NCBI GenBank assembly: GCA_020638995.1
Contig: JACKHM010000006.1
Span: forward strand, 124,001-188,000
Origin: Planctomycetaceae bacterium
GTDB lineage: Bacteria > Planctomycetota > Planctomycetia > Pirellulales > Pirellulaceae
Reading direction: 5' to 3'
DNA length: 64,000 nucleotides
Shown here one piece after another: positions 40,950-49,236 of this stretch; the first letter of the stretch is position 1; the number at the start of each line of letters is the position of its first letter. The notes under the pieces are model-generated. The model had not been told where the DNA came from. It did no database searches and was given only the letters and a program-made list of their open reading frames with translations. A program made the translations under genes and the position numbers.

Positions 40950-43211
40950 ATGAAGTGGGCGAACGTCAAATGGATTTATTTGCGTGAAGTACGCGATCAG
41001 CTTCGAGATCGACGCACGCTGTTCACAATTGCGGTATTGCCCATCTTGCTGTATCCGCTGTTGGGCATGACGTTTTTGCAAGTGGCTCAGTTTTCTCGTG
41101 AACACGCGACTCCGGTGCTGTTACTCGGTGCCGACTCGCTTCCGGAATCTCCGCGTCTGCTTCACGAGGGCAAGTTCTCCAACGAGTTTGCCTCGGAGCG
41201 AGATGCGAAGCTGTTTAAGCTAACGGTCGAAACCGGATTGCCGGAGGGTGTGTCTCTAGCGGAATTGCGATCTTGGTCTGAGCAGCAGATTCAAAACGGG
41301 ACGTACGATGCGGTTGTTTATTTTCCTGATGCGTTTGCTGAAAAGCTTAATGAGTTCCGTACACGAATGCAGGGCGAGCAGAACGAAACGGAATCGCCTC
41401 GACATGACGCGACCGAGGACGTTATTCCTGAACCAGAGTTATTCGTAAACACGGCGAGCGACAAGTCTCGAATGGCGCGTGATCGCGTGGACAGCGTGCT
41501 TGCGCGTTGGCGGGAGTCGATCGTAGTCGATAACCTCCGCGATCGACGCATTCCGCCGGTTGCCACAAGGCCCTTCAAAGTGGTAAGCACGGATGTTGCC
41601 CGGGAGCGGAGCCGTCGCGCCGCAGTATGGTCGAAGATTTTGCCCTTTATCGTTTTGATCTGGGCACTGACCGGGGCGTTTTATCCGGCAATCGACCTCT
41701 GTGCCGGCGAGAAAGAGCGTGGAACACTCGAAACACTTCTGTGCAGTCCCGCCCAACGCAGCGAAATCGCTTGGGGCAAGTTGCTGACGATCATGACATT
41801 CAGTATGGCCACATCAGTGCTCAACCTGTTGAGCATGGGTGTGACGGGGGCATTCATCGTATCGAGAATTGCGATGCTCGGTGGTGACGCCACCACCAAA
41901 CTCGCCGTCGGGTCACCGCCTCCGACGGCATTGCTGTGGTTGTTGCTGGCGTTGATACCGTTATCTGCGCTGTTCAGCGCGGTCTCGCTCGCCATCGCCG
42001 CCTTTGCAAAAAGCTCGAAAGAAGGCCAGTACTACTTGATGCCCGTCCTGATGATCACCTTACCGTTAATGATGCTGCCGATGATGCCGGCAACGGAGTT
42101 GGACCTCGGCATGAGTCTGATTCCCGTCACCGGCGTCATGCTGTTGTTGCAAGCGTTGATTGAAGGGCAGTATTGGGAAGTTGTGCGATTCGTTCTGCCG
42201 GTGATGGGTGTCACTTCACTGTGCTGCTTACTCGCAATGCGGTGGGCCATTGACCAATTCAACAAAGAGTCGGTTCTATTTCGTGAAAGCGAACAGTGGG
42301 GGCTCGGCATCTGGCTGCGCCATTTGGTTCGCGATCGTCGCGATACACCGTCTCTCGCCGCTGCCGTGCTGTGCGGAGTGTTGTTGCTACTGATTCGTTT
42401 CTTTGCCAGCTTCCTGTTCGAAACGCCAGCGACCTGGGACCGCTTTGCGACGACGACGGTGATTTCGTTGGTCGCGTTCATCGCGACGCCGGCGATCGCC
42501 ATGTCCATGCTTCTCGCACGCAGCCCAATGAAGACGTTATTGCTCGGTTCAGCCCGATTTGATGCTGCGGCGATGGCGGCATTGCTGGCATTGGCCCTGC
42601 ATCCGGCAAACGTCGCGATGGGTGTACTCGTTCAAAAAGTCTACCCGTATTCAGCGGATATCCTCGAGCAACTTCAAGCCTTCGAATCAGTCATCAATGG
42701 TGCGCCAAATCTATGGGCTGTGCTCCTAGTGCTTGCGGTCACGCCGGCAGTGTGCGAGGAGCTTGCTTTTCGCGGATTCATTCTGTCCGGTCTGCGGCAT
42801 ATGGGACACAAATGGGTTGCGATTCTTGTGACGAGTGTTTTCTTTGGGGCGGCCCACATGATCTTGCAACAATCGCTGACGGCGTGTGTTGTTGGTATGG
42901 TGCTTGGCTATTTGGCAGTTCAAACGGGCAGCCTCTTGCCAAGTGTCACCTATCATCTGACTCACAATTCTTTGTCGATGGTGTTGGCGATCGCTGTACC
43001 AAAGTTGCTCGAGTCGTATCCGGGACTTAGCTTCCTGTTTTCAAACGGAGAAACCGGCACTCTCTATCGATGGCCGACGATCGTTGTAGGCGCGGCCTTG
43101 GGAATTGCGATCCTCAATTGGTTCCGAAACTTGCCGTACGAGCACACCAAAGAAGAATCGCTGCAAGAGGCGCTCGATCATCAATCGGCTCGGGTAGCTG
43201 CCAAGTCCTGA
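40950..43211 (+). CDS. ABC-2 permease fused to CPBP intramembrane protease domain
   Basis: 753 residues. The first ~480 form a NatB/ABC-2-type permease: an N-terminal helix (FTIAVLPILLYPLLGMTFLQ), a long extracytoplasmic loop, then six or so helices with the family's GEKERGTLETLLCSP motif near residue 255. The C-terminal ~200 residues form a CPBP (CAAX/Abi) protease domain with EELAFRGFILSGLRHMGH, the FGAAHM motif and HLTHNSLS, which hold the Glu-Glu, Arg and His residues of the family. Such permease-protease fusions are known in planctomycetes and some others. Start has AAGGA nine bases upstream. Substrate unknown. Confidence 0.85.
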   Translation: MKWANVKWIYLREVRDQLRDRRTLFTIAVLPILLYPLLGMTFLQVAQFSREHATPVLLLGADSLPESPRLLHEGKFSNEFASERDAKLFKLTVETGLPEGVSLAELRSWSEQQIQNGTYDAVVYFPDAFAEKLNEFRTRMQGEQNETESPRHDATEDVIPEPELFVNTASDKSRMARDRVDSVLARWRESIVVDNLRDRRIPPVATRPFKVVSTDVARERSRRAAVWSKILPFIVLIWALTGAFYPAIDLCAGEKERGTLETLLCSPAQRSEIAWGKLLTIMTFSMATSVLNLLSMGVTGAFIVSRIAMLGGDATTKLAVGSPPPTALLWLLLALIPLSALFSAVSLAIAAFAKSSKEGQYYLMPVLMITLPLMMLPMMPATELDLGMSLIPVTGVMLLLQALIEGQYWEVVRFVLPVMGVTSLCCLLAMRWAIDQFNKESVLFRESEQWGLGIWLRHLVRDRRDTPSLAAAVLCGVLLLLIRFFASFLFETPATWDRFATTTVISLVAFIATPAIAMSMLLARSPMKTLLLGSARFDAAAMAALLALALHPANVAMGVLVQKVYPYSADILEQLQAFESVINGAPNLWAVLLVLAVTPAVCEELAFRGFILSGLRHMGHKWVAILVTSVFFGAAHMILQQSLTACVVGMVLGYLAVQTGSLLPSVTYHLTHNSLSMVLAIAVPKLLESYPGLSFLFSNGETGTLYRWPTIVVGAALGIAILNWFRNLPYEHTKEESLQEALDHQSARVAAKS

Positions 43212-43218
43212 GCTGAGC

Positions 43219-44223
43219 CTATCGAGTCGAGAGAGATGATTCGGCGGAGGTTCGATCAAGTTCCTTCGGTCGACTTCCGGCGAAGTATAGGATTCCTGCG
43301 ATCATTAACTCCGCGGCCATCCAACAGACCCGGAGTAGTACCGCAGCGGCAATCGCCACCACTTGGCCAAAGTGCGGTCGAAGCAGTGGGATCATTACCA
43401 ACTCCCGCACGCCCATTCCGCCCGGCAACAGCGAGAGAAATCCTGCTACCATCGCTAACGAGACAGTCGCAACCAGCAGCGGAAGATCAGACAACGCTGG
43501 CAGCGTATGCTCGCCGGGAATCGCCTTGGCCGTGGCCCACAAGCTGAGCCCGAAGAACAGACAGCCGGTCGAGATCAGTGCCCAACCGGTTACCATCAAC
43601 CTGGCATCAAGTCCGTCGAGCGCTCTTTCGATATCGGGGTTAGCGCGATGGACCTGCAACAATCGAAGCGCTTGTCGAAAAAACGGTGGGTAGGTTGGTA
43701 CTCCCGCACCGATAGCAAGAGCAATTGCCAAGAGAACAAACCCAGGATCGGATCGCAATATCGTCCCGAGTAGCAGGGCGGCAATCACCGCACCAACGGA
43801 CATTAATGTCAGTGTTTCGACAAAGACGCTCGCGGCGGCGACCGTCGTATCGACGCGGTTACTTCGAATTAGTCCAGTGCGGATAACGACAACCAGCGCT
43901 TTACCGGGAACATACTTCCCGAGATGCCCGATGTAAAAGGCTCGAACAGTCTCGCCTAGGGTTGGCTGCTGGCCCATCGCACGCAACGTCTGCCACCAAA
44001 AAATGCAGGACGGAAACATGCCAATCAGGTAGAACAGCATCGCTAAACAAAGCCAATCGAACCGCAAGGCCTGCCAGTCGATGCCTTCTTTAGCGAACTC
44101 ACCGCGGGCGTTGACAAAAGTGCGCCACACACCCCACGCAACTAGTGTCAAGATTAGCATCCGCACAACGAACTTAATTCGGCCTTTCGTTCGCGCGCCC
44201 TGGCCGCGTGCATCTGAGGTCAC
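43219..44223 (-). CDS. UPF0104/LPG_synthase_TM-type flippase-like membrane protein
   Basis: 334 residues, about eight hydrophobic helices. The family patterns GHLGKYVPGKALVVVIRTGL, SVFVETLTLMSVGAVIAALL and FLSLLPGGMGVRELVMIPLL (the PGGxGxxE motif) identify the lysylphosphatidylglycerol-synthase transmembrane/UPF0104 family, whose members flip or help synthesise glycolipids and lysyl-lipids. The catalytic C-terminal domain of true MprF proteins is absent. It is convergent with the ABC permease gene with only seven bases between stops. Substrate unknown. Confidence 0.8.
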   Translation of the reverse strand: MTSDARGQGARTKGRIKFVVRMLILTLVAWGVWRTFVNARGEFAKEGIDWQALRFDWLCLAMLFYLIGMFPSCIFWWQTLRAMGQQPTLGETVRAFYIGHLGKYVPGKALVVVIRTGLIRSNRVDTTVAAASVFVETLTLMSVGAVIAALLLGTILRSDPGFVLLAIALAIGAGVPTYPPFFRQALRLLQVHRANPDIERALDGLDARLMVTGWALISTGCLFFGLSLWATAKAIPGEHTLPALSDLPLLVATVSLAMVAGFLSLLPGGMGVRELVMIPLLRPHFGQVVAIAAAVLLRVCWMAAELMIAGILYFAGSRPKELDRTSAESSLSTR

Positions 44224-44362
44224 AGAGATCTCCTGGCGTGGCTTCCAACTGTCGGGCGTATTGTGGTGGCAATGTGGTCGGTCAGCAATACGGAATCCTG
44301 TGCTACAATGCCACGCGACTCGACGAAATCTTGTGATTTGACTTCGACTGAGAGAAACCTAG

Positions 44363-45928
44363 ATGACCCGATTGGTATCGTTTGGTGTGCTTGTTGGAGC
44401 GATTGCGGTCATTGGCTTTTTGTTCTACCGCGTTATCTCGGGGTTCTTATTGCCGATGTTTCTGGCTGCCTTGTTGGTAGTCATCTTCCAGCCCTGGTTT
44501 CGTTATTTCATTGTGAAGTGCGGCGACCGCGTTCACCTCGCCGCACTTCTGACAACCATTTCAGCGATCGTCGTCGTGATTGGGCCGGCAATCCTGGTCT
44601 GTGCGTTGGCTGTCTGGGAGCTTTGGCCCGGTGATGGAGCTACGGGACCTACGTTTTCCGATTCGTTGGGAAGCCGACTGGCTGGACTGCGAAAGTCTTT
44701 GGAGGATATTTCACATGGGACGCTGAAATTGGACGTTCGCTACGACGCAAAATCCTGCGTCGATGATCTTCGCTACATTGAGTCGTCGATCGCTAGTCTC
44801 CGCAAAGACGCGGCGGTCGGTGCGACTTATCGGGGTGACGAGTTGGCATTGGCAAAGTTGCTGGATGCGATCGACGCCCTGAAATCCATCATCAAACGGG
44901 ACGAAGATTCCTCGGTGACGGTAGACGGAACTCAACAACCGTCACCGGATTCGCGTGCCAAGCTGGACTCGGAATTGCTGAGTGAAGTCTCGGAAACGCT
45001 TCGGCAAGCCGCGGACGGCGAGGCGATAACCCCTGGTTCACTTCAGTATCAATTACTGCTGGACGAAGCCGATAGAAGGTTTCGAGTATTCGTACTTGCG
45101 TTGTATGACAACTCCGCCAGTGTTTGGTTAGCAGACTTGATGCATCCAACCGATGACGAACTTCGAGCGCTGAGTGGCGAGTTGTCGACGTTCGTGCCTG
45201 GGCTGCTCCGATCGGTTGGCGGAAAGACGGGATCGATCGTAGCGAACACTGTCCTGACGCTCGTTGTGACTATCCTGGCGTTTTACTTCTTCCTCGCAGA
45301 CGGACCGCGAATGGTGCAGACCGTAATGCGACTTTCGCCGCTTGACGATCAGCACGAACGGCAACTTGTCAACGAGTTCGATCGCATCAGCCGAGCGGTT
45401 GTGCTTGCGACCTTGCTATCGGCGGTCGCACAAGGACTGCTGGCAGGAGTAGCCTTCTGGTTAATCAGCCTGAGCGTCGAAGAATTTAATTTCGTTTTTT
45501 CACTGACGCTTCTCACCATGGTGCTGGCGCTGATCCCGTTTGTGGGTGCCGCATCCGTCTGGGTACCGGTTTCGCTATGGCTGTTTTTCCATTCTCCGGC
45601 CAGCGGTGGCGAACCTCATCGACTGGCCGCGATCTTGCTAGCGGTTTATGGGGCGGGTGTCATCTCGATGGCGGACAATGTCATAAAACCTTTGGTTTTA
45701 CATGGCCAATCGAACTTGCACCCATTGCTAGCGCTACTCAGCGTGCTGGGCGGTGTGCATGCTTTGGGGCCGATCGGAATTCTTGTTGGTCCGATGGTTG
45801 TTGTGTTTCTGCAAACTTTGCTCAACATCCTGCATAGCGAATTGATGACGATGGAGCGTGTCTCGGACACAAAGCGAGGCCGACAGACGCTCCCGGCCAT
45901 TTTGTCTTTACGCCAACGGCGGTTATGA
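44363..45928 (+). CDS. AI-2E family transporter/permease
   Basis: 521 residues. The N-terminal helices (LVSFGVLVGAIAVIGFLFYR, PMFLAALLVVIFQPWF), a long hydrophilic insert (~90-260, longer than in classic members), then TVLTLVVTILAFYFFLADGP, LLAGVAFWLISLSVEEFNFV, LTLLTMVLALIPFVGAASVW and GPMVVVFLQTLL match the AI-2E (PerM/YdiK) family. These proteins were linked to export of signals or ions and have unclear substrates. The insert carries conserved charged residues of unknown role. TACAAT at 44304-44309 is a -10 candidate; no good -35 was seen. Confidence 0.85.
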   Translation: MTRLVSFGVLVGAIAVIGFLFYRVISGFLLPMFLAALLVVIFQPWFRYFIVKCGDRVHLAALLTTISAIVVVIGPAILVCALAVWELWPGDGATGPTFSDSLGSRLAGLRKSLEDISHGTLKLDVRYDAKSCVDDLRYIESSIASLRKDAAVGATYRGDELALAKLLDAIDALKSIIKRDEDSSVTVDGTQQPSPDSRAKLDSELLSEVSETLRQAADGEAITPGSLQYQLLLDEADRRFRVFVLALYDNSASVWLADLMHPTDDELRALSGELSTFVPGLLRSVGGKTGSIVANTVLTLVVTILAFYFFLADGPRMVQTVMRLSPLDDQHERQLVNEFDRISRAVVLATLLSAVAQGLLAGVAFWLISLSVEEFNFVFSLTLLTMVLALIPFVGAASVWVPVSLWLFFHSPASGGEPHRLAAILLAVYGAGVISMADNVIKPLVLHGQSNLHPLLALLSVLGGVHALGPIGILVGPMVVVFLQTLLNILHSELMTMERVSDTKRGRQTLPAILSLRQRRL

Positions 45929-45982
45929 CTACATTACCGCAAAGGTGAATGGAATCATCGCATTTCTTGAGGGATCAGGCGC

Positions 45983-47233
45983 ATGAACGGACTCAGCCTG
46001 TTGGTTGTTTTAGCCGCAGTTGGCGTTGACGTCGGGTGGGAATCTACATCGACAGGCAAACTTGCGTACACCATTCGCATCGAGTCGCTCCTGATCGATA
46101 AACTCGGTGAGGGATCGGCGATTGAAAGTCTCGTCGATCAGAGTGATCGCGGATTACGCAAGTTCCGAGTGGTGGTTGGTCCGAAGAGTCCACAGACGGA
46201 GAGACTCGCCGCGGCAACGGCTAATGAAGTCGACTACGGATGGCGGCCCAACGACAGTAATGGCATCGACTATTACGTACAAATCAGTCGCGAGCGTCTC
46301 GAGACTCTCGCTCGCGGAATCCCGCTTGAATGCGAAGTGCACCCCGACGTACCGGAGATCGAGAAAATCTACGTCTTTGTAGGTGATACGCCGCTACCGC
46401 GTGAATTGCCTCAGGGAGCCACTCGTCCCATGACCCCGCCTCGTGACATAAGCAGCATCGGCGACTCACGCGGAGGGAATGTGGCACCTGTCTCAGGTAC
46501 GGACAACAATATCAGCGCACCCCGATACGGCAGCACTGGCTATGGTTCCCAGAGCAACGTCGCCAGCACTGGCACCGATACCAATCGCAACACAGGCTAT
46601 GGGACGCAGCCACAGGTTGGCAGCAATAGCAGTTCCGCGTACGGCCCCGCAGCGCCAACGGACTATCGCAATCAAACGACCGTTTCAACAAATGGCTACG
46701 GACAGTATCGCGATAACACGCTGCCCGTGCCTCCGCTGGATACCAATCGTTCAACAAACTACGACTACTCACGCAATCAGTACGCGCCGCAGGTGGACCA
46801 GTACGGTCGACCACTTACAAATCCAGCACCGGGCCCGGCTGTTGGCGCACCACAAGGACAAGTTCCTTCTTACGGTGTTCAATCTCCGACCTATACGACT
46901 TCGACGACAAGCCCACCCGCGACGAACCCAGCCGCAGATGCACTCGCCGCAACATTGGCTTTCACACAATCGCAACTGGAAAAGGCCCAGTTGGAAAAGG
47001 AGCGATTGGCACTCGCCAACCTCAAGCCTGAAACAAAAATCGAGGTGGCCGAAGCAAAGCCTTCGTCCAAGCCTCTTATCCTTACGACACTTGCATTATT
47101 CGCATCAATTGGTGCCAATGCATATCTTGGTTGGTTGGCGTGGAGCTTCTTCTGGCGTTTTCGCGATGCAGCGAGCGATCTCTCTCGGGCTCGTTCCAGT
47201 GCGTTCCCGGCCAGTAGCATTGCAGGTCACTAG
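45983..47233 (+). CDS. Anchored protein with Gly/Tyr/Ser/Asn-rich linker, unknown
   Basis: 416 residues. A short hydrophobic N-terminus (GLSLLVVLAAVGVDVGW) suggests a secretion signal; residues ~25-145 form a mixed alpha/beta domain (KLAYTIRIESLLIDKLGEGS, YYVQISRERLETLARGIPLE, EIEKIYVFVGDTPLP). About 150-320 are low complexity with repeated YGSQ, GYGTQ and NYDYSRNQY motifs. A coiled coil (AALAFTQSQLEKAQLEKERL) and one C-terminal membrane helix (ILTTLALFASIGANAYLGWL) follow. This suggests an envelope protein with a flexible spacer. No family recognised. 334 bp separates it from the next gene, so co-expression is uncertain. Confidence 0.65.
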   Translation: MNGLSLLVVLAAVGVDVGWESTSTGKLAYTIRIESLLIDKLGEGSAIESLVDQSDRGLRKFRVVVGPKSPQTERLAAATANEVDYGWRPNDSNGIDYYVQISRERLETLARGIPLECEVHPDVPEIEKIYVFVGDTPLPRELPQGATRPMTPPRDISSIGDSRGGNVAPVSGTDNNISAPRYGSTGYGSQSNVASTGTDTNRNTGYGTQPQVGSNSSSAYGPAAPTDYRNQTTVSTNGYGQYRDNTLPVPPLDTNRSTNYDYSRNQYAPQVDQYGRPLTNPAPGPAVGAPQGQVPSYGVQSPTYTTSTTSPPATNPAADALAATLAFTQSQLEKAQLEKERLALANLKPETKIEVAEAKPSSKPLILTTLALFASIGANAYLGWLAWSFFWRFRDAASDLSRARSSAFPASSIAGH

Positions 47234-47567
47234 GCGGTGGGGCACCGTGGTCCCGTCTGACGGGGTGGTGGACGTTCATCATCTGGAAAGTGATGGCCAC
47301 GATGCTCTGCATCGGCGGCGAGCCGACCTTTCAACGAGTGGCGGGCGTCTGATTTCTTGAGCTTGGGTGTGTGATTCACGCATCGATCGGTTGTGGCGAT
47401 TGCCGTGAGTGCGATTTGCGCGGTTGTAGAGAGCGAATCGTTCGTACACTGTTGCATTTGGGCAACGCCGCGTTGTTGTTTGACGACGTCATAATCGCGT
47501 GCTACCGTCTAGTGTCTCTTTTAGTTTCAGTAGCTCTTTACGCCGTATTCCGGGGGGAAGTCGCGAG
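47234..47567. other. Intergenic stretch (334 bp)
   Basis: No convincing gene. It lies upstream of the transglutaminase-elicitor-like gene and probably contains its promoter; a GGGGGAAG ribosome site ends it. No terminator hairpin with T-tract was identified. Confidence 0.4.
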
Positions 47568-48851
47568 ATGGGAAGCACTTTGATCGTGGCGACACTTGTC
47601 GCCATTAGCACCGTTGGCCAAGTTATCAGTGAAGAGAATCGCACCAAGCAAGACGAAGCCTTTCAACAATGGTGGGGAACCGATTTTGAGTGGAAGTTTG
47701 ACGAGTTGCCTACGAAAGGTTCTGTGCCCGAGTACCGTATTCCCTACTCCGGATACATCTATCCCGACACGGCTGGCGGGACGGTTTCGGCTCTGAACAA
47801 GTACGATATGGCTTTCAACGGTCGTCGCTACTTGGCGACCGGCCACGAGCGCTGGGACACGACGGCCTTTCAAGAGCCAGTTTCCGCGCCTAGGCGTGGC
47901 CTATTTGGACGCGTCTTCAGCACCAGTACGCGGATGGCGACGCCGCATTGGCACGGCCACTGTAACGGTTGGACATCGGCAGCGATTCGGCACGCGGAAC
48001 CTGTCAACAGCGTCGTTCGCAATGGCGTGACGTTTACGCCAGCCGATATCAAGGGCTTGCTGGCTGAACTCTACATCTATAACGAAATGAATGTCCTTGC
48101 AGGGTCAGAGACTTATCTGGACGCAGCTACTTTCCACGCGATTATCACCAATTGGGTTGGTCGAGGCGAGCATTCCATTGGTATGGAAGCCGATCCCGGC
48201 AAAGAGAAATGGAATTACCCGATCTATGCCTTCGCCAGCTCGAATGGTCGAATCTCGGACCGGCAAGTAGAAGTGAAGATGAATGTTGCTTACGCGAAAG
48301 ACAGTCGGGGCGAGTTTCAACAAAGTCCTCGCTATTCAAGTCAAAAGTACTTTCACTACTACCTGAATCTCGATGAGGATGGAAAGATTGTCGGTGGTAA
48401 TTTTTACCGAGACAGCTCGCGAATCGACATGTTGTGGATTCCACTCAGCCCGAAGGAGTCTGGGCAGCCAGGCCACGAACGCGGAAATCCATACATCAAG
48501 GCCAGTGAGATCCTGTCGATTTGGCGTGATTCGGTCCCAGAGGAGACTCGCAAGAAGTGGCTAGTGATCGATCAACCAAAACCAGATCGTGTCAGCGAAA
48601 TCCCCACAGAATTGGTCGCGTTAGTTCCGCTGCAAGAATTTCCTGATCCGGTGGTCGAGGCGCAAGCACCAGCTCCTCCAGCGGAAGATTCCGAACCGGC
48701 TGCACCAACGACGGATACTGCGGCCGCAGTTTCTGACGAAACCGAAGAGGCTGCACCCGCACCTCCGTCGGCCGAATCGCCACAAGCAGCCGAGGATGAT
48801 GCGACAACTGTCTCGGAAGAAGCCGGCGAAGTCGCTCCCACCGAGGCGTAA
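47568..48851 (+). CDS. Transglutaminase-elicitor-like exported protein
   Basis: 427 residues with a probable N-terminal signal (GSTLIVATLVAISTVGQVIS). The block TRMATPHWHGHCNGWTSAAI resembles the active-site Cys region of the transglutaminase elicitor family (TGase_elicitor, GP42-like, known from oomycetes and some bacteria), followed by FTPADIKGLLAELYIYNEMN, ATFHAIITNWVGRGEHSIGM and a beta-rich region with VEVKMNVAYAKDSRG and FHYYLNLDEDGKIVGGNFYR. The C-terminal ~75 residues are Pro/Glu/Ala-rich and low complexity. Assignment rests on recalled family patterns and needs a profile search. ATG 47568 was chosen for its GGGGGAAG site. Confidence 0.6.
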   Translation: MGSTLIVATLVAISTVGQVISEENRTKQDEAFQQWWGTDFEWKFDELPTKGSVPEYRIPYSGYIYPDTAGGTVSALNKYDMAFNGRRYLATGHERWDTTAFQEPVSAPRRGLFGRVFSTSTRMATPHWHGHCNGWTSAAIRHAEPVNSVVRNGVTFTPADIKGLLAELYIYNEMNVLAGSETYLDAATFHAIITNWVGRGEHSIGMEADPGKEKWNYPIYAFASSNGRISDRQVEVKMNVAYAKDSRGEFQQSPRYSSQKYFHYYLNLDEDGKIVGGNFYRDSSRIDMLWIPLSPKESGQPGHERGNPYIKASEILSIWRDSVPEETRKKWLVIDQPKPDRVSEIPTELVALVPLQEFPDPVVEAQAPAPPAEDSEPAAPTTDTAAAVSDETEEAAPAPPSAESPQAAEDDATTVSEEAGEVAPTEA

Positions 48852-48935
48852 AGTTACTGAGGCGATTTAGGCAGACATCAAGTTCGAAAAAAACGATCGC
48901 AAGTTTGCGATCGGCTATCAGACGCACACCTAAGG

Positions 48936-48975
48936 CCGTCAGGCAGTTCTTTCGGAGCTACCTGACGGTCTTTTT
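48936..48975 (+). terminator. Rho-independent terminator
   Basis: CCGTCAGG (48936-48943) and CCTGACGG (48961-48968) form a perfect 8-bp GC-rich stem with a 17-base loop, followed directly by TCTTTTTG. It ends transcription of the transglutaminase-elicitor-like gene about 85 bp after its stop. A second hairpin, CGATCGCAA-gt-TTGCGATCG, lies just upstream at 48894-48913 with an A-run before it. Confidence 0.75.
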
Positions 48976-49122
48976 GCAGGTTGGTCTGCAATCAGGATCT
49001 CCGGTTTTTCGGGCTTTCCTTTTGGCGATCGGCTCAATCCCCTCTCAAGTAAGCTCTTGCCACTCGGAACACGGTTTCTTTTGGTAAAGATTTCTTTCTT
49101 GAGTGCGCTATCCGCCCTAACT

Positions 49123-49172
49123 ATTATCGAAGATGGCTTGACACAAGATTATCGAAGATGGCTTGACACAAG
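49123..49172. repeat. Tandem 25-bp direct duplication containing TTGACA
   Basis: Two adjacent identical copies of a 25-bp unit (beginning ATTATCGAAGATGGC and ending TTGACACAAG) lie 65 bp before the next gene start. Each carries TTGACA, a perfect -35 consensus. The second copy is followed 17 bases later by TAGACG, a weak -10. A duplicated promoter element is possible. Confidence 0.65.
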
Positions 49173-49236
49173 CAATTCGATTCCCTAGACGTTCGCCAAG
49201 ATTTTACTAACCGTAGATTTACGATAGGTTCGTTTT

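Noticed and set aside
46479..47360. A 293-codon plus-strand frame overlapping the low-complexity envelope protein gene.
   Set aside because: It is the shifted frame of the repetitive Tyr/Gly/Asn-rich region, with His/Gln/Arg-biased composition typical of a shadow.
48894..48913. The hairpin CGATCGCAA-gt-TTGCGATCG as a terminator of a minus-strand gene.
   Set aside because: The A-run before it would be a T-run on the minus strand, but no minus-strand gene ends here. It may simply assist the adjacent plus-strand terminator.
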